Below, one piece after another: positions 1 through 11,924 of a stretch of DNA of 64,000 nucleotides. Origin of the DNA: Liopterus haemorrhoidalis (taxonomy: Eukaryota; Arthropoda; Insecta; Coleoptera; Dytiscidae); NCBI GenBank assembly GCA_963971575.1, contig OZ020625.1, positions 12,749,646 to 12,813,645 on the forward strand. The letters are read 5' to 3'. Both the position numbers and the translations under genes were made by a program. The notes under the pieces were generated by a model. That model made no database searches. It had not been told where the DNA came from and saw nothing but the letters and a program-made list of their open reading frames with translations. How positions within the stretch are numbered: the first letter of the stretch is position 1; every line of letters starts with the position of its first letter.

Positions 1-151
1 ATCCAATCAAAGAATTGTTTTTGGATAAAAGATTTGTCTTCTTATTTCCAACAACATTTATTATACGTTTTTTACTGTAAAATTATTAATAAGGGAGTTA
101 ACTAAATTTTAACCACAAAATGGTTTTCCCGCCATAACTCTTTAAATATTT
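1..151 (+). repeat. Exemplar C-type monomer
   Basis: This is a representative of the more common subfamily. Its diagnostics are the pyrimidine tract GTCTTCTTATTT (monomer 36-47), TATTATACG or TATAATACG near 60-67, and a run of six T at 68-73. This copy also has the G12 variant (CAAAGAATTG) and TAAAATTATTAATAAG, a combination that marks one recurring monomer of the higher-order repeats. Other C-type versions carry A12, TTGTTATTGG, TATCATACG or TATAATACC. Confidence 0.95.
97..113 (+). repeat. GTTAAC site within a short dyad (representative)
   Basis: GTTAA (97-101) and TTAAC (109-113) form a 5-bp inverted repeat with a 7-base spacer, once per monomer. The left arm is a GTTAAC palindrome at the same monomer position throughout. 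The only loss I saw is at 36633, where GTTAAC reads GGTAAC. The site offers a simple physical test of the 151-bp ladder. Confidence 0.75.
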
Positions 152-160
152 ATCCAATCA
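125..160 (+). other. GC block TTTCCCGCC, then TTTAAA and CCAATCA (representative)
   Basis: Each monomer has one GC-rich island. In the first copy TTTCCCGCC lies at 125-133, followed by TTTAAA at 141-146 (TTTGAA in many monomers) and CCAATCA at 154-160 in the next monomer. These match the known E2F-like, CHR-like (TTYRAA) and CCAAT-box patterns of cell-cycle promoters. The match is seen in the sequence; binding is pure inference, and short AT-rich motifs arise easily by chance. The GC block varies little: CCCGGCAT in CAC-type monomers, CCCGGTAT at 22171, C-to-T at 2845 and C-to-G at 24584. Confidence 0.35.
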
Positions 161-302
161 AAAAATTGTGTTGGGATAAAAGATTTGTCGTCTCATTTCC
201 AACAACATTTACAATACATTTTTGACTGTAAAGTTAATAATAAGGGAGTTAACTAAATTTTAACCTCAAAATAGTTTTCCCGCCATAACTCTTTGAATAT
301 TT
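152..302 (+). repeat. Exemplar G-type monomer
   Basis: This represents the second subfamily. It has GTCGTCTCATTT at monomer 36-47 and TACNNTACATTTTTGACTG at about 60-78, so it differs from the C-type at 39, 43, 61, 62, 67 and 73 as a linked set. This copy carries TTGTGTTGGGATAA and the CTCAAAATAG variant followed by CTTTGAAT. Sub-versions are distinguished by the bases at 61-63: CAA, CTA, CAC, CGA, or CAAAACAT, CTGTACAT. Confidence 0.95.
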
Positions 303-331
303 ATCCAATCAAAAAATTGTTTTTGGATAAA
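300..331 (+). repeat. Per-monomer inverted repeat (representative)
   Basis: TTTATCCAA (300-308) and TTGGATAAA (323-331) are perfect 9-bp inverted arms around a 14-base loop, spanning the junction between adjacent monomers. The element recurs once per monomer. It is weakened by a shifted G in monomers with TTGGGATAAA, and further in those with GGGGTAAAAG (2588, 8022, 38671). It could form a hairpin or cruciform or be a dyad protein site; neither is shown by the sequence alone. Confidence 0.8.
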
Positions 332-452
332 AGATTTGTCTTCTTATTTCCAACAACATTTATAATACGTTTTTACTGTAAAGTTATTAATAAGGGAGTT
401 AACTAAATTTTAACCACAAATTGGTTTTCCCGCCATAACTCTTTAAATATTT
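303..452 (+). repeat. 150-bp short monomer (one of ten)
   Basis: The T-run at the C-type position is five instead of six (CGTTTTTACTG), giving 150 bp. The same allele begins at 303, 3775, 5284, 9511, 10869, 12680, 34423, 40160, 41518 and 43329. It always sits between a TTGTGTTGGG G-type monomer and a TTGTGTTTGG G-type monomer, with TATAATACG, GTTATT and CACAAATTGG. The shared context indicates one deletion spread by duplication. These ten copies account for all net departure from a 151-bp period in the window. Confidence 0.93.
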
Positions 453-3321
453 ATCCAATCAAAAAATTGTGTTTGGATAAAAGATTTGTCGTCTCATTTC
501 CAACAACATTTACAATACATTTTTGACTGTAAAGTTAATAATAAGGGAGTTAACTAAATTTTAACCACAAAATTGTTTTCCCGCCATAACTCTTTGAATA
601 TTTATCCAATCAAAAAATTGTTATTGGATAAAAGATTTGTCTTCTTATTTCCAACAACATTTATTATACGTTTTTTACTGTAAAGTTAATAATAAGGGAG
701 TTAACTAAATTTTAACCTCAAAATAGTTTTCCCGCCATAACTCTTTGAATATTTATCCAATCAAAAAATTGTTATTGGATAAAAGATTTGTCTTCTTATT
801 TCCAACAACATTTATCATACGTTTTTTACTGTAAAGTTATTAATAAGGGAGTTAACTAAATTTTAACCACAAAATGGTTTTCCCGCCATAACTCTTTGAA
901 TATTTATCCAATCAAAAAATTGTTTTTGGATAAAAGATTTGTCTTCTTATTTCCAACAACATTTATAATACGTTTTTTACTGTAAAGTTATTAATAAGGG
1001 AGTTAACTAAATTTTAACCACAAATTGGTTTTCCCGCCATAACTCTTTAAATATTTATCCAATCAAAAAATTGTGTTTGGATAAAAGATTTGTCGTCTCA
1101 TTTCCAACAACATTTACACTACATTTTTGACTGTAAAGTTAATAATAAGGGAGTTAACTAAATTTTAACCACAAAATGGTTTTCCCGGCATAACTCTTTA
1201 AATATTTATCCAATCAAAAAATTGTGTTTGGATAAAAGATTTGTCGTCTCATTTCCAACAACATTTACTATACATTTTTGACTGTAAAGTTAATAATAAG
1301 GGAGTTAACTAAATTTTAACCACAAAATGGTTTTCCCGCCATAACTCTTTAAATATTTATCCAATCAAAAAATTGTTTTTGGATAAAAGATTTGTCTTCT
1401 TATTTCCAACAACATTTATAATACGTTTTTTACTGTAAAGTTATTAATAAGGGAGTTAACTAAATTTTAACCACAAATTGGTTTTCCCGCCATAACTCTT
1501 TAAATATTTATCCAATCAAAAAATTGTGTTTGGATAAAAGATTTGTCGTCTCATTTCCAACAACATTTACACTACATTTTTGACTGTAAAGTTAATAATA
1601 AGGGAGTTAACTAAATTTTAACCACAAAATGGTTTTCCCGGCATAACTCTTTGAATATTTATCCAATCAAAAAATTGTTTTGGGATAAAAGATTTGTCTT
1701 CTTATTTCCAACAACATTTATTATACGTTTTTTACTGTAAAGTTAATAATAAGGGAGTTAACTAAATTTTAACCTCAAAATAGTTTTCCCGCCATAACTC
1801 TTTGAATATTTATCCAATCAAAAAATTGTTATTGGATAAAAGATTTGTCTTCTTATTTCCAACAACATTTATCATACGTTTTTTACTGTAAAGTTATTAA
1901 TAAGGGAGTTAACTAAATTTTAACCACAAAATGGTTTTCCCGCCATAACTCTTTGAATATTTATCCAATCAAAAAATTGTTTTTGGATAAAAGATTTGTC
2001 TTCTTATTTCCAACAACATTTATAATACGTTTTTTACTGTAAAGTTATTAATAAGGGAGTTAACTAAATTTTAACCACAAATTGGTTTTCCCGCCATAAC
2101 TCTTTAAATATTTATCCAATCAAAAAATTGTGTTTGGATAAAAGATTTGTCGTCTCATTTCCAACAACATTTACTATACATTTTTGACTGTAAAGTTAAT
2201 AATAAGGGAGTTAACTAAATTTTAACCACAAAATGGTTTTCCCGCCATAACTCTTTAAATATTTATCCAATCAAAAAATTGTGTTTGGATAAAAGATTTG
2301 TCTTCTTATTTCCAACAACATTTATTATACGTTTTTTACTGTAAAGTTAATAATAAGGGAGTTAACTAAATTTTAACCACAAAATGGTTTTCCCGCCATA
2401 ACTCTTTAAATATTTATCCAATCAAAAAATTGTGTTTGGATAAAAGATTTGTCGTCTCATTTCCAACAACATTTACTATACATTTTTGACTGTAAAGTTA
2501 ATAATAAGAAAGTTAACTAAATTTTAACCTCAAAATAGTTTTCCCGCCATAACTCTTTGAATATTTATCCAATCAAAAAATTGTTTTGGGGTAAAAGATT
2601 TGTCTTCTTATTTCCAACAACATTTATTATACGTTTTTTACTGTAAAGTTAATAATAAGGGAGTTAACTAAATTTTAACCTCAAAATAGTTTTCCCGCCA
2701 TAACTCTTTGAATATTTATCCAATCAAAGAATTGTTTTTGGATAAAAGATTTGTCTTCTTATTTCCAACAACATTTATTATACGTTTTTTACTGTAAAAT
2801 TATTAATAAGGGAGTTAACTAAATTTTAACCACAAAATGGTTTTTCCGCCATAACTCTTTAAATATTTATCCAATCAAAAAATTGTGTTTGGATAAAAGA
2901 TTTGTCTTCTTATTTCCAACAACATTTATAATACGTTTTTTACTGTAAAGTTAATAATAAGGGAGTTAACTAAATTTTAACCACAAAATGGTTTTCCCGC
3001 CATAACTCTTTAAATATTTATCCAATCAAAGAATTGTTTGTGGATAAAAGATTTGTCTTCTTATTTCCAACAACATTTATTATACGTTTTTTACTGTAAA
3101 ATTATTAATAAGGGAGTTAACTAAATTTTAACCACAAAATGGTTTTCCCGCCATAACTCTTTAAATATTTATCCAATCAAAAAATTGTGTTTGGATAAAA
3201 GATTTGTCTTCTTATTTCCAACAACATTTATAATACGTTTTTTACTGTAAAGTTAATAATAAGGGAGTTAACTAAATTTTAACCACAAAATGGTTTTCCC
3301 GCCATAACTCTTTAAATATTT

Positions 3322-4830
3322 ATCCAATCAAAGAATTGTTTTTGGATAAAAGATTTGTCTTCTTATTTCCAACAACATTTATTATACGTTTTTTACTGTA
3401 AAATTATTAATAAGGGAGTTAACTAAATTTTAACCACAAAATGGTTTTCCCGCCATAACTCTTTAAATATTTATCCAATCAAAGAATTGTTTTTGGATAA
3501 AAGATTTGTCTTCTTATTTCCAACAACATTTATTATACGTTTTTTACTGTAAAATTATTAATAAGGGAGTTAACTAAATTTTAACCACAAAATGGTTTTC
3601 CCGCCATAACTCTTTAAATATTTATCCAATCAAAAAATTGTGTTGGGATAAAAGATTTGTCGTCTCATTTCCAACAACATTTACAATACATTTTTGACTG
3701 TAAAGTTAATAATAAGGGAGTTAACTAAATTTTAACCTCAAAATAGTTTTCCCGCCATAACTCTTTGAATATTTATCCAATCAAAAAATTGTTTTTGGAT
3801 AAAAGATTTGTCTTCTTATTTCCAACAACATTTATAATACGTTTTTACTGTAAAGTTATTAATAAGGGAGTTAACTAAATTTTAACCACAAATTGGTTTT
3901 CCCGCCATAACTCTTTAAATATTTATCCAATCAAAAAATTGTGTTTGGATAAAAGATTTGTCGTCTCATTTCCAACAACATTTACAATACATTTTTGACT
4001 GTAAAGTTAATAATAAGGGAGTTAACTAAATTTTAACCACAAAATTGTTTTCCCGCCATAACTCTTTGAATATTTATCCAATCAAAAAATTGTTTTTGGA
4101 TAAAAGATTTGTCTTCTTATTTCCAACAACATTTATTATACGTTTTTTACTGTAAAGTTAATAATAAGGGAGTTAACTAAATTTTAACCTCAAAATAGTT
4201 TTCCCGCCATAACTCTTTGAATATTTATCCAATCAAAAAATTGTTATTGGATAAAAGATTTGTCTTCTTATTTCCAACAACATTTATCATACGTTTTTTA
4301 CTGTAAAGTTATTAATAAGGGAGTTAACTAAATTTTAACCACAAAATGGTTTTCCCGCCATAACTCTTTGAATATTTATCCAATCAAAAAATTGTTTTTG
4401 GATAAAAGATTTGTCTTCTTATTTCCAACAACATTTATAATACGTTTTTTACTGTAAAGTTATTAATAAGGGAGTTAACTAAATTTTAACCACAAATTGG
4501 TTTTCCCGCCATAACTCTTTAAATATTTATCCAATCAAAAAATTGTGTTTGGATAAAAGATTTGTCGTCTCATTTCCAACAACATTTACACTACATTTTT
4601 GACTGTAAAGTTAATAATAAGGGAGTTAACTAAATTTTAACCACAAAATGGTTTTCCCGGCATAACTCTTTAAATATTTATCCAATCAAAAAATTGTGTT
4701 TGGATAAAAGATTTGTCGTCTCATTTCCAACAACATTTACTATACATTTTTGACTGTAAAGTTAATAATAAGGGAGTTAACTAAATTTTAACCACAAAAT
4801 GGTTTTCCCGCCATAACTCTTTAAATATTT
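3322..4830 (+). repeat. 10-mer higher-order repeat, copy 1 (1,509 bp)
   Basis: Ten monomers, nine of 151 bp and one of 150 bp. The order is two G12 C-type monomers, TTGTGTTGGG G-type, short C-type (3775), CAA G-type with AAATTG, C-type with CTCAAAATAG, TATCATACG C-type, TATAATACG C-type with AAATTGG, CAC G-type with CCCGGCAT, and CTA G-type. The same order repeats directly in the next 1,509 bp. Confidence 0.88.
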
Positions 4831-6339
4831 ATCCAATCAAAAAATTGTTTTTGGATAAAAGATTTGTCTTCTTATTTCCAACAACATTTATTATACGTTT
4901 TTTACTGTAAAATTATTAATAAGGGAGTTAACTAAATTTTAACCACAAAATGGTTTTCCCGCCATAACTCTTTAAATATTTATCCAATCAAAGAATTGTT
5001 TTTGGATAAAAGATTTGTCTTCTTATTTCCAACAACATTTATTATACGTTTTTTACTGTAAAATTATTAATAAGGGAGTTAACTAAATTTTAACCACAAA
5101 ATGGTTTTCCCGCCATAACTCTTTAAATATTTATCCAATCAAAAAATTGTGTTGGGATAAAAGATTTGTCGTCTCATTTCCAACAACATTTACAATACAT
5201 TTTTGACTGTAAAGTTAATAATAAGGGAGTTAACTAAATTTTAACCTCAAAATAGTTTTCCCGCCATAACTCTTTGAATATTTATCCAATCAAAAAATTG
5301 TTTTTGGATAAAAGATTTGTCTTCTTATTTCCAACAACATTTATAATACGTTTTTACTGTAAAGTTATTAATAAGGGAGTTAACTAAATTTTAACCACAA
5401 ATTGGTTTTCCCGCCATAACTCTTTAAATATTTATCCAATCAAAAAATTGTGTTTGGATAAAAGATTTGTCGTCTCATTTCCAACAACATTTACAATACA
5501 TTTTTGACTGTAAAGTTAATAATAAGGGAGTTAACTAAATTTTAACCACAAAATTGTTTTCCCGCCATAACTCTTTGAATATTTATCCAATCAAAAAATT
5601 GTTTTTGGATAAAAGATTTGTCTTCTTATTTCCAACAACATTTATTATACGTTTTTTACTGTAAAGTTAATAATAAGGGAGTTAACTAAATTTTAACCTC
5701 AAAATAGTTTTCCCGCCATAACTCTTTGAATATTTATCCAATCAAAAAATTGTTATTGGATAAAAGATTTGTCTTCTTATTTCCAACAACATTTATCATA
5801 CGTTTTTTACTGTAAAGTTATTAATAAGGGAGTTAACTAAATTTTAACCACAAAATGGTTTTCCCGCCATAACTCTTTGAATATTTATCCAATCAAAAAA
5901 TTGTTTTTGGATAAAAGATTTGTCTTCTTATTTCCAACAACATTTATAATACGTTTTTTACTGTAAAGTTATTAATAAGGGAGTTAACTAAATTTTAACC
6001 ACAAATTGGTTTTCCCGCCATAACTCTTTAAATATTTATCCAATCAAAAAATTGTGTTTGGATAAAAGATTTGTCGTCTCATTTCCAACAACATTTACAC
6101 TACATTTTTGACTGTAAAGTTAATAATAAGGGAGTTAACTAAATTTTAACCACAAAATGGTTTTCCCGGCATAACTCTTTAAATATTTATCCAATCAAAA
6201 AATTGTGTTTGGATAAAAGATTTGTCGTCTCATTTCCAACAACATTTACTATACATTTTTGACTGTAAAGTTAATAATAAGGGAGTTAACTAAATTTTAA
6301 CCACAAAATGGTTTTCCCGCCATAACTCTTTAAATATTT
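4831..6339 (+). repeat. 10-mer higher-order repeat, copy 2 (1,509 bp)
   Basis: Repeats the ten-monomer order of 3322-4830. The only difference noticed is in the first monomer, which has A12 (CAAAAAATTG) in place of G12, consistent with a recombination junction inside it. Its last three monomers (5887-6339) are echoed once more at 6340-6792, a 453-bp 3-mer pair. Confidence 0.88.
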
Positions 6340-6792
6340 ATCCAATCAAAAAATTGTTTTTGGATAAAAGATTTGTCTTCTTATTTCCAACAACATTTAT
6401 AATACGTTTTTTACTGTAAAGTTATTAATAAGGGAGTTAACTAAATTTTAACCACAAATTGGTTTTCCCGCCATAACTCTTTAAATATTTATCCAATCAA
6501 AAAATTGTGTTTGGATAAAAGATTTGTCGTCTCATTTCCAACAACATTTACACTACATTTTTGACTGTAAAGTTAATAATAAGGGAGTTAACTAAATTTT
6601 AACCACAAAATGGTTTTCCCGGCATAACTCTTTAAATATTTATCCAATCAAAAAATTGTGTTTGGATAAAAGATTTGTCGTCTCATTTCCAACAACATTT
6701 ACTATACATTTTTGACTGTAAAGTTAATAATAAGGGAGTTAACTAAATTTTAACCACAAAATGGTTTTCCCGCCATAACTCTTTAAATATTT
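5887..6792 (+). repeat. 3-mer tandem pair (2 x 453 bp)
   Basis: The triplet is C-type TATAATACG with AAATTGG, then CAC G-type with CCCGGCAT, then CTA G-type. It occurs twice in a row. The same triplet starts to duplicate at 906-1660 in the left flank. The unit-2 equivalents are at 35026-35931, and again at 36536-37441 within the extra 10-mer. Confidence 0.85.
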
Positions 6793-7094
6793 ATCCAATC
6801 AAAAAATTGTGTTTGGATAAAAGATTTGTCTTCTTATTTCCAACAACATTTATAATACGTTTTTTACTGTAAAGTTATTAATAAGGGAGTTAACTAAATT
6901 TTAACCACAAATTGGTTTTCCCGCCATAACTCTTTAAATATTTATCCAATCAAAAAATTGTGTTTGGATAAAAGATTTGTCGTCTCATTTCCAACAACAT
7001 TTACTATACATTTTTGACTGTAAAGTTAATAATAAGGGAGTTAACTAAATTTTAACCACAAAATGGTTTTCCCGCCATAACTCTTTGAATATTT

Positions 7095-7245
7095 ATCCAA
7101 TCAAAAAATTGTTTTTGGATAAAAGATTTGTCTTCTTATTTCCAACAACATTTACTATACATTTTTGACTGTAAAGTTAATAATAAGGGAGTTAACTAAA
7201 TTTTAACCACAAAATGGTTTTCCCGGCATAACTCTTTAAATATTT
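7095..7245 (+). repeat. Subfamily-hybrid monomer
   Basis: The left half is C-type (TTGTTTTTGG, GTCTTCTTATTT) but from monomer 61 on it is G-type (TACTATACATTTTTGACTG). The exchange point therefore lies between about monomer positions 44 and 60. It recurs at 36234 and 37744 in unit 2. It is direct evidence of an exchange or conversion between the two subfamilies. Confidence 0.88.
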
Positions 7246-9057
7246 ATCCAATCAAAAAATTGTGTTTGGATAAAAGATTTGTCGTCTCATTTCCAACAAC
7301 ATTTACTATACATTTTTGACTGTAAAGTTAATAATAAGGGAGTTAACTAAATTTTAACCACAAAATGGTTTTCCCGCCATAACTCTTTGAATATTTATCC
7401 AATCAAAAAATTGTTTTTGGATAAAAGATTTGTCTTCTTATTTCCAACAACATTTATAATACGTTTTTTACTGTAAAGTTATTAATAAGGGAGTTAACTA
7501 AATTTTAACCACAAATTGGTTTTCCCGCCATAACTCTTTAAATATTTATCCAATCAAAAAATTGTGTTTGGATAAAAGATTTGTCGTCTCATTTCCAACA
7601 ACATTTACTATACATTTTTGACTGTAAAGTTAATAATAAGGGAGTTAACTAAATTTTAACCACAAAATGGTTTTCCCGCCATAACTCTTTAAATATTTAT
7701 CCAATCAAAAAATTGTGTTTGGATAAAAGATTTGTCTTCTTATTTCCAACAACATTTATTATACGTTTTTTACTGTAAAGTTAATAATAAGGGAGTTAAC
7801 TAAATTTTAACCACAAAATGGTTTTCCCGCCATAACTCTTTAAATATTTATCCAATCAAAAAATTGTGTTTGGATAAAAGATTTGTCGTCTCATTTCCAA
7901 CAACATTTACTATACATTTTTGACTGTAAAGTTAATAATAAGAAAGTTAACTAAATTTTAACCTCAAAATAGTTTTCCCGCCATAACTCTTTGAATATTT
8001 ATCCAATCAAAAAATTGTTTTGGGGTAAAAGATTTGTCTTCTTATTTCCAACAACATTTATTATACGTTTTTTACTGTAAAGTTAATAATAAGGGAGTTA
8101 ACTAAATTTTAACCTCAAAATAGTTTTCCCGCCATAACTCTTTGAATATTTATCCAATCAAAGAATTGTTTTTGGATAAAAGATTTGTCTTCTTATTTCC
8201 AACAACATTTATTATACGTTTTTTACTGTAAAATTATTAATAAGGGAGTTAACTAAATTTTAACCACAAAATGGTTTTCCCGCCATAACTCTTTAAATAT
8301 TTATCCAATCAAAAAATTGTGTTTGGATAAAAGATTTGTCTTCTTATTTCCAACAACATTTATAATACGTTTTTTACTGTAAAGTTAATAATAAGGGAGT
8401 TAACTAAATTTTAACCACAAAATGGTTTTCCCGCCATAACTCTTTAAATATTTATCCAATCAAAGAATTGTTTGTGGATAAAAGATTTGTCTTCTTATTT
8501 CCAACAACATTTATTATACGTTTTTTACTGTAAAGTTAATAATAAGGGAGTTAACTAAATTTTAACCACAAAATGGTTTTCCCGCCATAACTCTTTAAAT
8601 ATTTATCCAATCAAAAAATTGTGTTTGGATAAAAGATTTGTCTTCTTATTTCCAACAACATTTATAATACCTTTTTTACTGTAAAGTTAATAATAAGGGA
8701 GTTAACTAAATTTTAACCACAAAATGGTTTTCCCGCCATAACTCTTTAAATATTTATCCAATCAAAGAATTGTTTTTGGATAAAAGATTTGTCTTCTTAT
8801 TTCCAACAACATTTATTATACGTTTTTTACTGTAAAATTATTAATAAGGGAGTTAACTAAATTTTAACCACAAAATGGTTTTCCCGCCATAACTCTTTAA
8901 ATATTTATCCAATCAAAAAATTGTGTTTGGATAAAAGATTTGTCTTCTTATTTCCAACAACATTTATAATACGTTTTTTACTGTAAAGTTAATAATAAGG
9001 GAGTTAACTAAATTTTAACCACAAAATGGTTTTCCCGCCATAACTCTTTAAATATTT

Positions 9058-10415
9058 ATCCAATCAAAGAATTGTTTTTGGATAAAAGATTTGTCTTCTT
9101 ATTTCCAACAACATTTATTATACGTTTTTTACTGTAAAATTATTAATAAGGGAGTTAACTAAATTTTAACCACAAAATGGTTTTCCCGCCATAACTCTTT
9201 AAATATTTATCCAATCAAAGAATTGTTTTTGGATAAAAGATTTGTCTTCTTATTTCCAACAACATTTATTATACGTTTTTTACTGTAAAATTATTAATAA
9301 GGGAGTTAACTAAATTTTAACCACAAAATGGTTTTCCCGCCATAACTCTTTAAATATTTATCCAATCAAAAAATTGTGTTGGGATAAAAGATTTGTCGTC
9401 TCATTTCCAACAACATTTACAATACATTTTTGACTGTAAAGTTAATAATAAGGGAGTTAACTAAATTTTAACCTCAAAATAGTTTTCCCGCCATAACTCT
9501 TTGAATATTTATCCAATCAAAAAATTGTTTTTGGATAAAAGATTTGTCTTCTTATTTCCAACAACATTTATAATACGTTTTTACTGTAAAGTTATTAATA
9601 AGGGAGTTAACTAAATTTTAACCACAAATTGGTTTTCCCGCCATAACTCTTTAAATATTTATCCAATCAAAAAATTGTGTTTGGATAAAAGATTTGTCGT
9701 CTCATTTCCAACAACATTTACAATACATTTTTGACTGTAAAGTTAATAATAAGGGAGTTAACTAAATTTTAACCACAAAATTGTTTTCCCGCCATAACTC
9801 TTTGAATATTTATCCAATCAAAAAATTGTTATTGGATAAAAGATTTGTCTTCTTATTTCCAACAACATTTATTATACGTTTTTTACTGTAAAGTTAATAA
9901 TAAGGGAGTTAACTAAATTTTAACCTCAAAATAGTTTTCCCGCCATAACTCTTTGAATATTTATCCAATCAAAAAATTGTTATTGGATAAAAGATTTGTC
10001 TTCTTATTTCCAACAACATTTATCATACGTTTTTTACTGTAAAGTTATTAATAAGGGAGTTAACTAAATTTTAACCACAAAATGGTTTTCCCGCCATAAC
10101 TCTTTGAATATTTATCCAATCAAAAAATTGTTTTTGGATAAAAGATTTGTCTTCTTATTTCCAACAACATTTATAATACGTTTTTTACTGTAAAGTTATT
10201 AATAAGGGAGTTAACTAAATTTTAACCACAAATTGGTTTTCCCGCCATAACTCTTTAAATATTTATCCAATCAAAAAATTGTGTTTGGATAAAAGATTTG
10301 TCGTCTCATTTCCAACAACATTTACACTACATTTTTGACTGTAAAGTTAATAATAAGGGAGTTAACTAAATTTTAACCACAAAATGGTTTTCCCGGCATA
10401 ACTCTTTAAATATTT
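9058..10415 (+). repeat. 9-mer higher-order repeat, copy 1 (1,358 bp)
   Basis: Nine monomers, including a short one at 9511, in the same order as the 10-mer at 3322 but lacking the terminal CTA G-type monomer and with TTGTTATTGG at 9812. It is followed directly by a second copy. The unit-2 equivalent starts at 39707. Confidence 0.87.
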
Positions 10416-11773
10416 ATCCAATCAAAGAATTGTTTTTGGATAAAAGATTTGTCTTCTTATTTCCAACAACATTTATTATACGTTTTTTACTGTAAAATTA
10501 TTAATAAGGGAGTTAACTAAATTTTAACCACAAAATGGTTTTCCCGCCATAACTCTTTAAATATTTATCCAATCAAAGAATTGTTTTTGGATAAAAGATT
10601 TGTCTTCTTATTTCCAACAACATTTATTATACGTTTTTTACTGTAAAATTATTAATAAGGGAGTTAACTAAATTTTAACCACAAAATGGTTTTCCCGCCA
10701 TAACTCTTTAAATATTTATCCAATCAAAAAATTGTGTTGGGATAAAAGATTTGTCGTCTCATTTCCAACAACATTTACAATACATTTTTGACTGTAAAGT
10801 TAATAATAAGGGAGTTAACTAAATTTTAACCTCAAAATAGTTTTCCCGCCATAACTCTTTGAATATTTATCCAATCAAAAAATTGTTTTTGGATAAAAGA
10901 TTTGTCTTCTTATTTCCAACAACATTTATAATACGTTTTTACTGTAAAGTTATTAATAAGGGAGTTAACTAAATTTTAACCACAAATTGGTTTTCCCGCC
11001 ATAACTCTTTAAATATTTATCCAATCAAAAAATTGTGTTTGGATAAAAGATTTGTCGTCTCATTTCCAACAACATTTACAATACATTTTTGACTGTAAAG
11101 TTAATAATAAGGGAGTTAACTAAATTTTAACCACAAAATTGTTTTCCCGCCATAACTCTTTGAATATTTATCCAATCAAAAAATTGTTATTGGATAAAAG
11201 ATTTGTCTTCTTATTTCCAACAACATTTATTATACGTTTTTTACTGTAAAGTTAATAATAAGGGAGTTAACTAAATTTTAACCTCAAAATAGTTTTCCCG
11301 CCATAACTCTTTGAATATTTATCCAATCAAAAAATTGTTATTGGATAAAAGATTTGTCTTCTTATTTCCAACAACATTTATCATACGTTTTTTACTGTAA
11401 AGTTATTAATAAGGGAGTTAACTAAATTTTAACCACAAAATGGTTTTCCCGCCATAACTCTTTGAATATTTATCCAATCAAAAAATTGTTTTTGGATAAA
11501 AGATTTGTCTTCTTATTTCCAACAACATTTATAATACGTTTTTTACTGTAAAGTTATTAATAAGGGAGTTAACTAAATTTTAACCACAAATTGGTTTTCC
11601 CGCCATAACTCTTTAAATATTTATCCAATCAAAAAATTGTGTTTGGATAAAAGATTTGTCGTCTCATTTCCAACAACATTTACACTACATTTTTGACTGT
11701 AAAGTTAATAATAAGGGAGTTAACTAAATTTTAACCACAAAATGGTTTTCCCGGCATAACTCTTTAAATATTT
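10416..11773 (+). repeat. 9-mer higher-order repeat, copy 2 (1,358 bp)
   Basis: Same monomer order as 9058-10415, with the short monomer at 10869. After it the array continues with a CTA G-type monomer (11774), the monomer that closes the 10-mer elsewhere. The unit-2 equivalent is 41065-42422. Confidence 0.87.
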
Positions 11774-11924
11774 ATCCAATCAAAAAATTGTGTTTGGATA
11801 AAAGATTTGTCGTCTCATTTCCAACAACATTTACTATACATTTTTGACTGTAAAGTTAATAATAAGGGAGTTAACTAAATTTTAACCACAAAATGGTTTT
11901 CCCGCCATAACTCTTTAAATATTT

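Larger units (their letters stand above)
1..3321 (+). repeat. Left flank: rearranged relative of the unit start
   Basis: These 22 monomers precede the first clear tandem duplication. The block 1-1660 follows the monomer order of 4982-6641 (offset 4,981). The block 1963-3321 follows 7397-8755 (offset 5,434), including the rare GGGGTAAAAG monomer (2567, matching 8001) and the TTTGTGG monomer (3020, matching 8454). Between them 1661-1962 joins the two, so relative to the later copy three monomers are missing. Point differences exist, for example TTATTGG at 604 against TTTTTGG at 5585, and TTTTTCCGCC at 2841. It looks like an older copy of the same region. Confidence 0.8.

Noticed and set aside
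46..60. TTTCCAACAACATTT as the other half of a CENP-B-like box
   Set aside because: It resembles TTTCCAACGAA only partly, lacks CG, and is not at box spacing from the CCCG block.
67..75. Treating T-run length changes as sequencing error
   Set aside because: The T5 allele always occurs with the same linked variants and neighbours in ten places, which error would not produce.
121..146. CENP-B box
   Set aside because: The reverse strand of the GC block gives CGGGA, matching one end of the box. The required TTCG and central A positions are absent, so only half the motif is present.
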